From: CAVYUC01 sp963771595
GTDB taxonomy: Bacteria; Bacteroidota; Bacteroidia; Bacteroidales; Prolixibacteraceae
DNA length: 64,000 nucleotides
Direction: 5' to 3'
Assembly (NCBI GenBank): GCA_963771595.1
Contig: CAVYUC010000016.1
Location: forward strand, 1 to 64,000
The translations under genes were made by a program, and so were the position numbers. The first letter of the stretch is position 1; each line of letters begins with the position of its first letter. A model generated the notes under the pieces. The model searched no databases. It worked only from the letters and a program-made list of their open reading frames with translations, and was not told where the DNA came from. Below, piece by piece: positions 19,138 through 27,723 of the stretch.

Positions 19138-20004
19138 ATGCAAAAATATTCTGATATAGAACTTCAGATAAAATCGGTTCAATACCGGTTAAATATCCTG
19201 AAATACATCAAACTCGCCAATGCCGGCCATACCGGTGGAAGCCTTTCCTGTACTGATATTCTGAATGTACTGTACAACGATGTATTGAATGTATCACCTG
19301 AAAATTTCAGCGATTTAAACCGGGATCGGTATATTCAAAGTAAAGGACATTCAGTGGAAGCACTGTACGTTGTGCTTGCGGATAAAAAGTTTTTCCCGGA
19401 GAGCGATCTGGAAACACTTTGTAAATCCGGTTCGAAATATGTAGGACACCCCACACGAAAAGTGAATGGAATTGAGTTTAATACCGGTGCATTGGGGCAT
19501 GGTCTTCCTATTGCTGCAGGTGTTGCACTGGCCGGAAAAATGGACAATGTACCTTACAAGGTTTATACATTGCTGGGCGACGGTGAACTGGCCGAAGGCT
19601 CCAACTGGGAAGCCGCGATGATGGCTGCACATTACAAACTGGATAACCTGGTGGCCATTCTCGACCACAATGCGTTGCAGATTACAGGCTCCAATCGGGA
19701 AGTTTGCAGTCCCTATCCTATTGATGAAAAATTCAGGGCATTTGGCTGGAATGTTCAGGAAACAGGTGGAAATAATGTTAGGGAACTTCGAAAAACATTT
19801 GCTGCTGTTCCTGCCGGATTCGGAAAACCAACACTCATCATTGCGAATACAGTGAAAGGGAAAGGCGTTAGTTATATGGAAAATGTTAAAAAGTGGCACC
19901 ATGGAGTTCCATCCGACGAACAATACGAACTGGCTTTAAAGGAATTGAACAGTGAATTGGAGTTTTTATTGAACCACAAAAAAGAGGTTGCCGGTAACAT
20001 TTAA
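19138..20004 (+). CDS. Transketolase N-terminal subunit (TPP-binding half)
   Basis: A 288-residue protein equal to the first third of a transketolase. It carries ANAGHTGGSLSCTDILNVLY, GALGHGLPIAAGVALAGKMD and the thiamine-diphosphate motif LLGDGELAEGSNWEAAMMA ending in DHN. It needs the pyrimidine-binding half, encoded at 22597-23559, to be active. The pair is interrupted by two Sde182 genes, which is unusual because split transketolase halves normally sit side by side. Likely role: two-carbon transfer from the phosphorylated ketose made by the isomerase and kinase, feeding the pentose phosphate and glycolytic pools. Split transketolases also occur as general or pathway-specific enzymes, such as apulose-4-phosphate transketolase. 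Confidence 0.9.
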   Translation: MQKYSDIELQIKSVQYRLNILKYIKLANAGHTGGSLSCTDILNVLYNDVLNVSPENFSDLNRDRYIQSKGHSVEALYVVLADKKFFPESDLETLCKSGSKYVGHPTRKVNGIEFNTGALGHGLPIAAGVALAGKMDNVPYKVYTLLGDGELAEGSNWEAAMMAAHYKLDNLVAILDHNALQITGSNREVCSPYPIDEKFRAFGWNVQETGGNNVRELRKTFAAVPAGFGKPTLIIANTVKGKGVSYMENVKKWHHGVPSDEQYELALKELNSELEFLLNHKKEVAGNI

Positions 20005-20046
20005 TTGTGCAAATCCGGAATTAAAGAAATTTTTAAACAATACCAG

Positions 20047-21456
20047 ATGAAAGTTCAGATTTATCAAATACTTGTACTATTGATTTGCATTCCCCAACTG
20101 CTACATGCTTTACCAAACCAAAAAAAGGTTGCACAATCCAATTCGCTTAAGCCGCGCATAATTGTCCTTACAGATATTTCCACCTGGGAAACCGACGATA
20201 GTGAATCATTGGTGCGCCTTCTCGTACATGCTGATTTGTTCGAAATTGAAGGACTTATTTTCACAACAGGATGGAGTCTGGATTCTACCCGTAATGATTT
20301 TATCAACTTGATTTACAGCGAAATCGATGCTTACGAAAAGGATTTACCCAATCTGATGAAACGTTCAGGCCAAACAGATTTTTTAAAGAATGAATCCGGG
20401 CAGAAAATCGGATACTGGCCAAGTCCTGAATATTTACGCGAACATACGATGTTTGGCAGCAAAAACAGGGGTTTCAGATTTATAAACGAAAACAATGATT
20501 CTCCCGGCAGTGACCTGATTATCCAACTGGCAGATGAAAAGGACAACCGTCCGCTCTGGATTACTGTCTGGGGTGGTGGAAACACACTGGCGCAGGCAAT
20601 CTGGCGGGTTCAGCAAAGCCAAAGTTCCGAAGAACTAAAAACATTTCTGCATAAATTGCGCGTTTACACGATAACCGATCAGGATCGCGATCAAAAAACA
20701 GATTTTGCAATAAGTTCTCATCAATGGATGCGGCGTGAATTTGAGAAAGATCTATTCTTCATTTGGGATGAATGTGCATGGAAATTTCAGAATGGCACAG
20801 GCAGAGAGAACTGGGAGGAATATGCAACACAAATTCAGAATCACGGCAACCTGGGCAGTGTTTATCCAAAATATAAATACGGAGTGGAAGGAGATACACC
20901 GTCATTTCTGTATGTTTTACCAAACGGTTTGAACAACCCTGAATTCCCTGACCAGGTAAACTGGGGTGGCTATTTTGAATGGGGAAAAACTCCGGACGAC
21001 GTAACTTTTGCTTATACAAATCATCAATCTCCGGTGTATGACATCTGCAGAACGTATGAATCGTATTTTTACCCTGCTACCTTTAACAATTTTGCAGCGC
21101 GCATGGACTGGGCAAAAGAAGGCAAGGGAAACCGGAATCCGGTTGTCGTTATTAATAAAAACGAAGGAATGGAGATACTCAAATACAAACCTAAACAAGG
21201 AAAACATGTCACCCTCGATGCTTCCGGAACGCATGATCCGGATGACGATAAACTGACATTCCGGTGGTGGATTCAACCCGAAGCGGGCAGTTACCAAAAG
21301 GATGTTGTTATCTCCGAAAACACCACAAGCCGGGCTACTGTATTGGTACCATCCGATTCAGCCGGAAAAACCTTTCATGTTATATGTGAAGTGACCGATA
21401 CCGGAACACCTAATTTGACAAGCTATCGAAGGATAATTTTTGAACCGACAAAATGA
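20047..21456 (+). CDS. Sde182 (DUF1593) family protein, copy 4
   Basis: Intact fourth paralogue of about 469 residues. I chose the ATG at 20047 because the signal peptide (MKVQIYQILVLLICIPQLLH) starts there; upstream codons only extend it. The metal-loop motif is LTDISTWETDDSESLVRLL, then WGGGNTLAQAIWRVQQSQSS, EGDTPSFLYVLPNGLN and WGGYFEWG (the glycine-rich block differs from the other copies). The cadherin-like C-terminal domain is present (THDPDDDKLTFRWWIQPEAGSY). It lies inside the transketolase pair, 42 bp after the N-terminal subunit gene. Divergence from copies 1-3 suggests a different substrate preference rather than dosage. Confidence 0.86.
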   Translation: MKVQIYQILVLLICIPQLLHALPNQKKVAQSNSLKPRIIVLTDISTWETDDSESLVRLLVHADLFEIEGLIFTTGWSLDSTRNDFINLIYSEIDAYEKDLPNLMKRSGQTDFLKNESGQKIGYWPSPEYLREHTMFGSKNRGFRFINENNDSPGSDLIIQLADEKDNRPLWITVWGGGNTLAQAIWRVQQSQSSEELKTFLHKLRVYTITDQDRDQKTDFAISSHQWMRREFEKDLFFIWDECAWKFQNGTGRENWEEYATQIQNHGNLGSVYPKYKYGVEGDTPSFLYVLPNGLNNPEFPDQVNWGGYFEWGKTPDDVTFAYTNHQSPVYDICRTYESYFYPATFNNFAARMDWAKEGKGNRNPVVVINKNEGMEILKYKPKQGKHVTLDASGTHDPDDDKLTFRWWIQPEAGSYQKDVVISENTTSRATVLVPSDSAGKTFHVICEVTDTGTPNLTSYRRIIFEPTK

Positions 21457-21498
21457 TAAATACATCAATATAAAAATTTAAAACCACGCCGGGAAGGT

Positions 21499-22558
21499 AT
21501 TATTTTAAGCTTGATTCTTTTTGTCACGTTAGCACAAAAATGCAAATGCACAAGCTACTGACGAAAACAATTTCGTCAGGCCACGAGTAATAATTCTGAC
21601 AGATTTTCCACCGTTGGATGTAATTCCTGGAGGAGCAGGAACAGGTCCTGCCGAAAAACGAAGCGATCCGGATGATATTCAGTCGATGGTGCGTTTTCTG
21701 CTGTACACGAATGACCTTAAAGTTGAAGGGCTGGTAGCTTCTGCGGGTACTTTTGCCAATATCGCGAGAAAGCAAAATATTCTGGACATCCTCGATCTTT
21801 ATGATCGGGTAGATGAGAACCTGAGAGAACATGATCAACGATATCCTACTGCCGATGAATTGCGTGCAGTTACCTGGCAGGGCCGGGATAATACCTGGGG
21901 CAAGCCGGTTGATGAGATAATTGGCGAAGGCAGGGATAGTGAAGCTTCAGAAGCCATCATAAAAGTTGTGGATCAACCCGATCCCCGGCCGGTGTGGATA
22001 TGTGCCTGGGGCGGTCCGTCTGAGGTTGCCCAGGCAATTTGGAAGGTGCAGCATACGCGCAACCCTGCCGAATTAAATAGTTTCATTGGCAAACTGCGCA
22101 TATTCATGATTGGGCTTGGTGAAAAACCTGGACAGGACGGTTCGGGGCAATGGTTGCTCGATAATTTCCCAGGCCTGTTTGTAATTGTATCCCAAAAAAC
22201 TTACGCAGGAATGAATGCCCAAAATTCACCGATTGGAAACCTTGACTGGCTTAATGCGAACATCCGGATAGGTCATGGTCCGCTGGGCGCTATCTACCCG
22301 AAAAGTGGCTATAATCCCAATAGTCCCGGAATGCAGGAAGGAGATACACCATCCTTTCTGTACCTGGTTAGTGCGGTGCGCGGAATGAATGATCCTGAGA
22401 AGCCCGATCAGGAGAGTTGGGGCGGACAGTATGAACGCCGGGATTCTTCCACAAAACACTGGTTCGATGGCCCGGGCACGGAAAGTGTTTCCAAATGGCT
22501 CCCGGAAATACAGGAAGATTTTGCACAGCGGGCAAATTGTATGCTCCCGCTAAAGTGA
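21499..22558 (+). pseudogene. Sde182 (DUF1593) family protein, copy 5, damaged start and no C-terminal domain
   Basis: Fifth paralogue. The catalytic domain is continuous from about 21533 to 22558 (RVIILTDFPPLDVIPGG, then KRSDPDDIQSMVRFLLYTND, EGDTPSFLYLV and SWGGQYE). It has an insert of about 20 residues between the first Asp of the metal loop and the DPDD pair, unlike the others. A signal-peptide-like stretch (IILSLILFVTLAQK, from 21499) lies in a different frame, so one base is off near 21532-21545, and no start codon is visible. The end is abrupt (EIQEDFAQRANCMLPLK), lacking the cadherin-like domain of about 110 residues. It may be a decaying gene, or a single-domain version with sequence errors at the start. 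Confidence 0.75.
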
Positions 22559-22596
22559 TACGGAAACAGGAACAATTAATAGTTGATGAACAAATT

Positions 22597-23559
22597 ATGA
22601 CAATAAACAAATTAAACATTGGTAAACCCAATCTTGAAATTTTTGCGGATACCTTATCCCGGATGGCAGAAACAAATCCAAAGATTCTCGCAGTTACCAG
22701 TGACTCGCGTGGTTCCGGAAAACTGGTGTCGTTTGGTGAAAAATTCCCGGACCAGATAGTGGAAGTGGGAATTGCCGAACAAAATCTTATAGGTGTTTCA
22801 GCAGGACTGGCATCAGCAGGTAAAAAAGTGTTTGCCGTTTCGCCAGCCTGTTTTCTGACAGCACGCTCGCTGGAGCAGATAAAAAATGATGTTGCCTATT
22901 CCGATATGCCGGTGGTTTTGGTGGGAATAAGTGCCGGTGTAAGCTATGGCGCTTTGGGTTCAACCCATCACTCCATCCACGATGTAGCGGTATTACGAGC
23001 TATTCCAAATATTCAAATTGTAATTCCGGCGGATAATTTTGAAACAGAACAGGCTGTAATTGCAGCTTCAAAATCGGGAAAGCCATTATTTATTAAATTT
23101 GGAAAAAAAGCAATGCCAAATCTTCCGGGAACAAAACAATTTGAAATCGGAAAAGCCCGAACCATTTGCGAAGGCGATGATGTGGCTTTTATCGCCTGTG
23201 GCGAAACAGTGGCTCCGGCATACGAAGCAGCACAAAAGCTCGCGGAAAAGGGGATTTCTGCGGAAGTCATTAGTATGCACACCGTAAAACCCCTCGACGA
23301 ACAAGCTATCCTGCATGTTACCAAAAAATGTAAAGCAGTTATTACGGTGGAAGAACACAGCATCCACGGAGGACTGGGAGAAGCCTGTGCAGCGTTGCTG
23401 ATGCAACAAAACATTTCTGTTCCGTTTAAAATTGTGGGGATCCCCGATGAAGATACTTATACCGGTTCACAGGAAGAAATTTTTAATCATTACGGAATAT
23501 CAGGTGAAGGACTTTCTGACGCAGCTCAAAAACTTTTGCGATCCTTTGTGACTTTGTGA
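22597..23559 (+). CDS. Transketolase C-terminal subunit (pyrimidine-binding half)
   Basis: A 320-residue protein matching the middle and C-terminal domains of transketolase. The ATG at 22597 is preferred over an earlier codon at 22495 because the conserved domain begins with NLEIFADTLSRMAETNPKIL. The catalytic Glu that activates thiamine diphosphate lies in VEVGIAEQNLIGVSAGLA, and the C-terminal domain has EEHSIHGGLGEACAALL. It pairs with the N-terminal half at 19138-20004. The last codons sit in a small repeat of ACTTTGTG (about 23545-23565). The binding-protein gene follows after 65 bp. Confidence 0.9.
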   Translation: MTINKLNIGKPNLEIFADTLSRMAETNPKILAVTSDSRGSGKLVSFGEKFPDQIVEVGIAEQNLIGVSAGLASAGKKVFAVSPACFLTARSLEQIKNDVAYSDMPVVLVGISAGVSYGALGSTHHSIHDVAVLRAIPNIQIVIPADNFETEQAVIAASKSGKPLFIKFGKKAMPNLPGTKQFEIGKARTICEGDDVAFIACGETVAPAYEAAQKLAEKGISAEVISMHTVKPLDEQAILHVTKKCKAVITVEEHSIHGGLGEACAALLMQQNISVPFKIVGIPDEDTYTGSQEEIFNHYGISGEGLSDAAQKLLRSFVTL

Positions 23560-23624
23560 CTTTGTGGCGAAGAAAAATACCACTAAGACATAAAAGCGCT
23601 AAGTTGTACCAAAACTAAAAAAAG

Positions 23625-24578
23625 ATGAAGCAAACCGGATTTCTCAAAATAATAACTTTCCTGTTTATTATTGCAGGAATTGTTGGATGTTCAAATAAAA
23701 ATAGCCAACAAAAAGATAGTGAATCTAAAAAAATGGCGGTTGTAATTTCTACTCTGAATAACCCGTGGTTTGTGGTTCTAGGTGAATCGGCAGCCGAACG
23801 GGCGCGGGAATTGGGATATGAAGCCACCATTTTTGATTCGCAGAATAATTCCGCAAAGGAAGCGGAACATTTCGACAACATCATTGCGATGGGTTATGAC
23901 GCCATTCTTTTCAATCCTACCGATGCAGATGGTTCAGTATTAAATGTAAAACGCGCTAAGGATGCCGGAATTCCAACTTTTTGTATGGACCGTGAAATCA
24001 ATTCACGTGATGCGGCAGTTACCCAGTTGCTCTCCGATAATTTTACCGGCTGCATAAAGCTCGGTCAATATTTCGTCAGGCAGATGAATAAAAAAGGAAA
24101 TTATGTGGAGATACTTGGGTTGGTTGGCGACAACAACACGTGGAATCGATCCAACGGATTTCACAGTGTGGTGGATGAATTCCCTGATTTAAAAATGGTA
24201 GCACAGCAAAGTGCTGATTTCGACCGGAATAAAGCGATGGATGTGATGGAAACCATCATGCAGGCCAATCCAAAAATCGATGCAGTTTTTTGCGGAAACG
24301 ATGCCATGGCGATGGGTGCCTACCAGGCAGTGCTCGCTGCAGGGAAAGCGGGTAAAATAAAGGTTTTTGGTTTCGATGGCGCCCGCGATGCGGTTCAGGG
24401 AATAGCGGATGGAAAAATTGAAGCAACGGTGATGCAGTTCCCGGTTCTCATGTCGCGTACATCAGCCGATTTAGCCGACCAGTATTTAAAAGGGAAACGG
24501 GATTTCAGCAATAAAACACCCGTGGAAGTAATTCTGATTACACCGGAAAATGTGGAAGAATATCTTTCTGAAAAATAA
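23625..24578 (+). CDS. Ribose-type ABC importer substrate-binding lipoprotein
   Basis: Periplasmic sugar-binding protein of the RbsB-like group. Lipoprotein signal with lipobox GIVGCSNK. The type I fold is shown by VVISTLNNPWFVVLGESAAE, DAILFNPTDADGSV, FCMDREINSRDAAV and VFCGNDAMAMGAYQAVLAAG. The conserved aromatic, Asp and Arg residues expected to hold a pyranose or furanose ring (NNPWF, MDRE, FDGARD) are present. This family binds ribose, allose, xylose, apiose, erythritol-like polyols and others, so the ligand cannot be read off. Together with the next three genes it forms a full importer, which is unusual for a Bacteroidota sugar locus, where SusC/SusD pairs normally do uptake and none occurs here. 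Confidence 0.88.
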   Translation: MKQTGFLKIITFLFIIAGIVGCSNKNSQQKDSESKKMAVVISTLNNPWFVVLGESAAERARELGYEATIFDSQNNSAKEAEHFDNIIAMGYDAILFNPTDADGSVLNVKRAKDAGIPTFCMDREINSRDAAVTQLLSDNFTGCIKLGQYFVRQMNKKGNYVEILGLVGDNNTWNRSNGFHSVVDEFPDLKMVAQQSADFDRNKAMDVMETIMQANPKIDAVFCGNDAMAMGAYQAVLAAGKAGKIKVFGFDGARDAVQGIADGKIEATVMQFPVLMSRTSADLADQYLKGKRDFSNKTPVEVILITPENVEEYLSEK

Positions 24579-24584
24579 AATGAG

Positions 24585-25208
24585 ATGAAACAAGCTGTGA
24601 AATATGGACCTGGCATTCTGATAGTATTGCTGGTTTTGTTTTTTTCCTTCGACATAAAAAAACTGGATGATATAAAAACTGACAGGGTTGAAAAATTTAA
24701 TGCAAAGGAATATACCACAGTTTTTTTTACAAAAAAATTGCCGGTGGTTATCGATCACGCTCCCGATATCCACACGCTAACCGAACTTTTACAAAATGAT
24801 CCCGGTAAGGCGTTTGAACAGTTTGGCCATAAACTAGGAATTGCAAAGACGTGGTATTTTATGGTGAGAGGAGAAGGAACCATCGAAGCGGTTGAAGAAG
24901 AAGACCTCCTTGTTGCACTGAATTCCGGATTCCGGACCAGGGTTGCCACATCTTTTATTTTTGGAAATGCAGTCCGTGACGGTTCAGGCGCTGTAGATAT
25001 CGATGAATTTTTAAACATGACCGATTTCAACAATGTATCGATGGCTATAAACAATATCATAAAAAATGAAGTGGTTCCACCCCTAAAAGAACAGGCCAAA
25101 CCGGGCATGAAGCTCAAATTTGCAGGTGCATTCGAAATAAAAGAAGACAATATCGATATTCAATCCATCCGGATCATTCCGGTTGCAACAGAACTTTCTG
25201 ATAACTAA
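24585..25208 (+). CDS. DUF2291 family protein of a sugar ABC operon
   Basis: A 207-residue protein with one N-terminal membrane anchor (about 8-24) and a soluble extracytoplasmic domain. No lipobox Cys is seen. It matches the DUF2291 family, of unknown function, regularly encoded beside ribose-type binding protein, ATPase and permease genes. Features: KAFEQFGHKLGIAKTWYFMV, then a region with GSGAVDIDEFLNMTDFNNV, and FAGAFEIKEDNIDIQSIRI near the end. It lies 6 bp after the binding protein and 4 bp before the ATPase, so the genes are tightly co-transcribed. An accessory role in the importer is inference. Confidence 0.75.
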   Translation: MKQAVKYGPGILIVLLVLFFSFDIKKLDDIKTDRVEKFNAKEYTTVFFTKKLPVVIDHAPDIHTLTELLQNDPGKAFEQFGHKLGIAKTWYFMVRGEGTIEAVEEEDLLVALNSGFRTRVATSFIFGNAVRDGSGAVDIDEFLNMTDFNNVSMAINNIIKNEVVPPLKEQAKPGMKLKFAGAFEIKEDNIDIQSIRIIPVATELSDN

Positions 25209-25212
25209 ACCA

Positions 25213-26733
25213 ATGGAATCAAAACCTGTTCTGGAAATAAGAAACGTTTCAAAAGATTTCTCAGGAGTTTATGCCCTGAAAAATGTGGACATGCAATTTT
25301 ACCCTGGCCAGGTAACCGCCGTCATTGGTGAAAACGGCGCCGGCAAATCAACCCTGATGAAAATTGTTTCCGGCGTATACCGGGATTTCGATGGAGCCAT
25401 TTTGCTGAATGGTGAGCCGGTTTCATTCCAAAATACTAAAGAAGCCGCAGAAAAAGGAATTGTCATCATTCACCAGGAATTAAACCTGATTTCTCATCTC
25501 AGCATCACTGAAAATCTGTTTCTCGGACAGGAAATTACCAACAGGTTTGGAATGCTTGATTACCGGAAAATGCACCGGAAAGCAAAGGAATTGCTGCAAT
25601 TGTTGCAGTTGGATGTCGATCCGAAAACACCAATCATCCAGCTTCGCGTCGGACAGCAGCAGTTGGTGGAAATTGCAAGGGCGTTGTTGTTCCAGTCAAA
25701 AATACTGATAATGGATGAACCAACTTCGGCAATCAGCGACCAGGAAGTGGAACTGCTTTTCAAAATCATAAATGATTTACGAAAACAAGGAGTGGCGGTG
25801 GTTTACATCTCCCACAAGCTGGATGAATTATTCCGGATTGCCGACAGATTTGAGGTATTGCGCGATGGCGAAAATGCCGGCAGGGGGAATATACAGGATA
25901 CCAGCCGCGACAAACTGATAGGTATGATGGTCGGCCGTAACATCAAAGACAGCTTCAGAAAAAAGACATTCATTTCGGCTGAAGAAATACTGCGCGTTGA
26001 AAACCTCTCATTTCTTAACCCGGCAAATAAATCAGATTACCTGGCAAACGATATCAGTTTTACACTGCACAAGGGTGAAGTGCTTGGACTTAGCGGATTA
26101 ATGGGTGCAGGACGCACCGAAGTGCTGGAAGCCATTTTCGGATTGTATCCAAAGTTTGTATCCGGCAAAATTTATGTCGAAAAAAAAGAGGTAAAGATCA
26201 GCACTGTTAATGACGCCATAAATGCCGGAATCGGACTGGTTCCGGAAGATCGCAAAGCGCAGGGATTAATACTGAACATGGATGTGGTGAAAAATACAAG
26301 CCTATCCAGCCTCGACAGCGTTTCGTCATTCAGCTTTATCAACCGGAAAAAGGAGGAAGAACTCAGCATGCATTTCATCCGGAAATTAAATACAAGAGTG
26401 GCTTCGCAGCGAATGGAGGTACAAAAATTAAGTGGTGGAAACCAGCAGAAGGTAGTCATTGCCAAATGGCTGGCTACAAATCCCAAAATACTTTTGCTTG
26501 ATGAACCTACCCGGGGAATTGATGTCGGTGCAAAGGCAGAAATTTACAACCTTATAAATGAACTGGCATCTCAGGGCATGGGAATCATTTTTGTTTCCTC
26601 CGAGCTACCTGAAATACTTGCCATCTCAGATAAAATCCTGGTACTTTCTGAATCGAAATTAACGGCCAGATTAAAAAGGGAAGATGCAACAGAAGAAATT
26701 TTAATGAAAGCTGCCCTTGCAGAAAAAGAATAA
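25213..26733 (+). CDS. Ribose-type ABC importer ATP-binding protein (two ATPase domains)
   Basis: A 506-residue double ATPase of the RbsA/MglA type. Domain 1 has a full Walker A (GENGAGKSTLMK), signature-like RVGQQQLVEIAR and Walker B ILIMDEPTSAI. Domain 2 has the degenerate Walker A typical of the family (GLMGAGRTEVLEAI), signature LSGGNQQKVVIAKWL and Walker B ILLLDEPTRGIDVGAK. The start is the ATG at 25213, four bases after the preceding stop. It energises import of the sugar bound by the 23625 product through the permease at 26744. Confidence 0.93.
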   Translation: MESKPVLEIRNVSKDFSGVYALKNVDMQFYPGQVTAVIGENGAGKSTLMKIVSGVYRDFDGAILLNGEPVSFQNTKEAAEKGIVIIHQELNLISHLSITENLFLGQEITNRFGMLDYRKMHRKAKELLQLLQLDVDPKTPIIQLRVGQQQLVEIARALLFQSKILIMDEPTSAISDQEVELLFKIINDLRKQGVAVVYISHKLDELFRIADRFEVLRDGENAGRGNIQDTSRDKLIGMMVGRNIKDSFRKKTFISAEEILRVENLSFLNPANKSDYLANDISFTLHKGEVLGLSGLMGAGRTEVLEAIFGLYPKFVSGKIYVEKKEVKISTVNDAINAGIGLVPEDRKAQGLILNMDVVKNTSLSSLDSVSSFSFINRKKEEELSMHFIRKLNTRVASQRMEVQKLSGGNQQKVVIAKWLATNPKILLLDEPTRGIDVGAKAEIYNLINELASQGMGIIFVSSELPEILAISDKILVLSESKLTARLKREDATEEILMKAALAEKE

Positions 26734-26743
26734 ACAAAAACCA

Positions 26744-27718
26744 ATGGATACAAAACAAATCAAACTTTACCTGATAAAATTTCAGTCGATTATTGCACTG
26801 CTGATTATGTGCATTGTTCTGAGCTTTTTATCCGACCGGTTTTTAACCGGTGAAAACGCATGGAATGTAATGCGGCAAATTTCTGTAAATGTGGTTATCT
26901 CAGTGGGAATGACACTTGTGATTCTAACCGGCGGCATCGATTTGTCAGTAGGCTCGGTACTGGCATTTGCCGGCGCCATTACTGCAGCCATGCTAAAGTT
27001 TGGTGCTGAATTTACCGGTTGGAACCTTTACATCGGATTTACTTTACTGGGGGCACTGGTTGGAGGAATACTGACAGGATCAATTCTTGGCTGGTTTAAC
27101 GGAATAACAATTACGCGGTTTAAAGTGCCGCCGTTTGTTGCTACACTGGCCATGCTTACCATTGCCCGTGGACTGACAATGCTGCTCACCGGCGGTTTCC
27201 CCATTACCAACCTCGGCAAAAATATGGCTTTTATAGGTACCGGCTGGTTTTTAGGGATTCCAATGCCGGTATGGATTTCGGCAGTCATTGTTCTGGCAGC
27301 CGTTGTTTTAACCAATAAAACCAAATTAGGCCGGTATATCTATGCCATTGGTGGAAACGAAACTGCTGCCCGGCTTTCAGGGATAAAAATCAAAAAAGTT
27401 AAAATTATTGTCTATTCCATTGCCGGTGCGCTGGCCGGAGTAGGTGGAATTATCGTCACATCGCGCCTCGATTCTGCACAACCCAATGCAGGATTCGGCT
27501 TCGAACTTGATTCAATTGCCGCGGTTGTAATTGGCGGCACATCACTTTCCGGCGGCAAAGGTACCATTATGGGAACCGTTCAGGGAGCGCTGATAATTGG
27601 TATTCTTAATAATGGCTTGGTTTTGCTGAATGTATCACCATTCTGGCAGCAGGTTATCAAAGGATTTGTAATCCTGTTGGCTGTAGTAATTGAAAAACTG
27701 AATTCGAAAGAAGAATAA
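26744..27718 (+). CDS. Ribose-type ABC importer permease
   Basis: A 324-residue polytopic membrane protein of the RbsC family. Typical segments: MTLVILTGGIDLSVGSVLAF, ATLAMLTIARGLTMLLTGG, GRYIYAIGGNETAARLSGI and AAVVIGGTSLSGGKGTIMGT. The ATG at 26744 is preferred over a codon at 26717 that lies inside the ATPase gene. It is the last gene of the plus-strand series; its stop is 5 bp from the convergent M23 peptidase gene, and a short near-palindrome (27711-27731) covers both stops. Confidence 0.93.
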   Translation: MDTKQIKLYLIKFQSIIALLIMCIVLSFLSDRFLTGENAWNVMRQISVNVVISVGMTLVILTGGIDLSVGSVLAFAGAITAAMLKFGAEFTGWNLYIGFTLLGALVGGILTGSILGWFNGITITRFKVPPFVATLAMLTIARGLTMLLTGGFPITNLGKNMAFIGTGWFLGIPMPVWISAVIVLAAVVLTNKTKLGRYIYAIGGNETAARLSGIKIKKVKIIVYSIAGALAGVGGIIVTSRLDSAQPNAGFGFELDSIAAVVIGGTSLSGGKGTIMGTVQGALIIGILNNGLVLLNVSPFWQQVIKGFVILLAVVIEKLNSKEE

Positions 27719-27723
27719 ATTAT

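Noticed and set aside
23535..23565. Short ACTTTGTG tandem repeats at the end of the transketolase C-terminal gene
   Set aside because: Only three short units, partly coding; too little to call a functional repeat.
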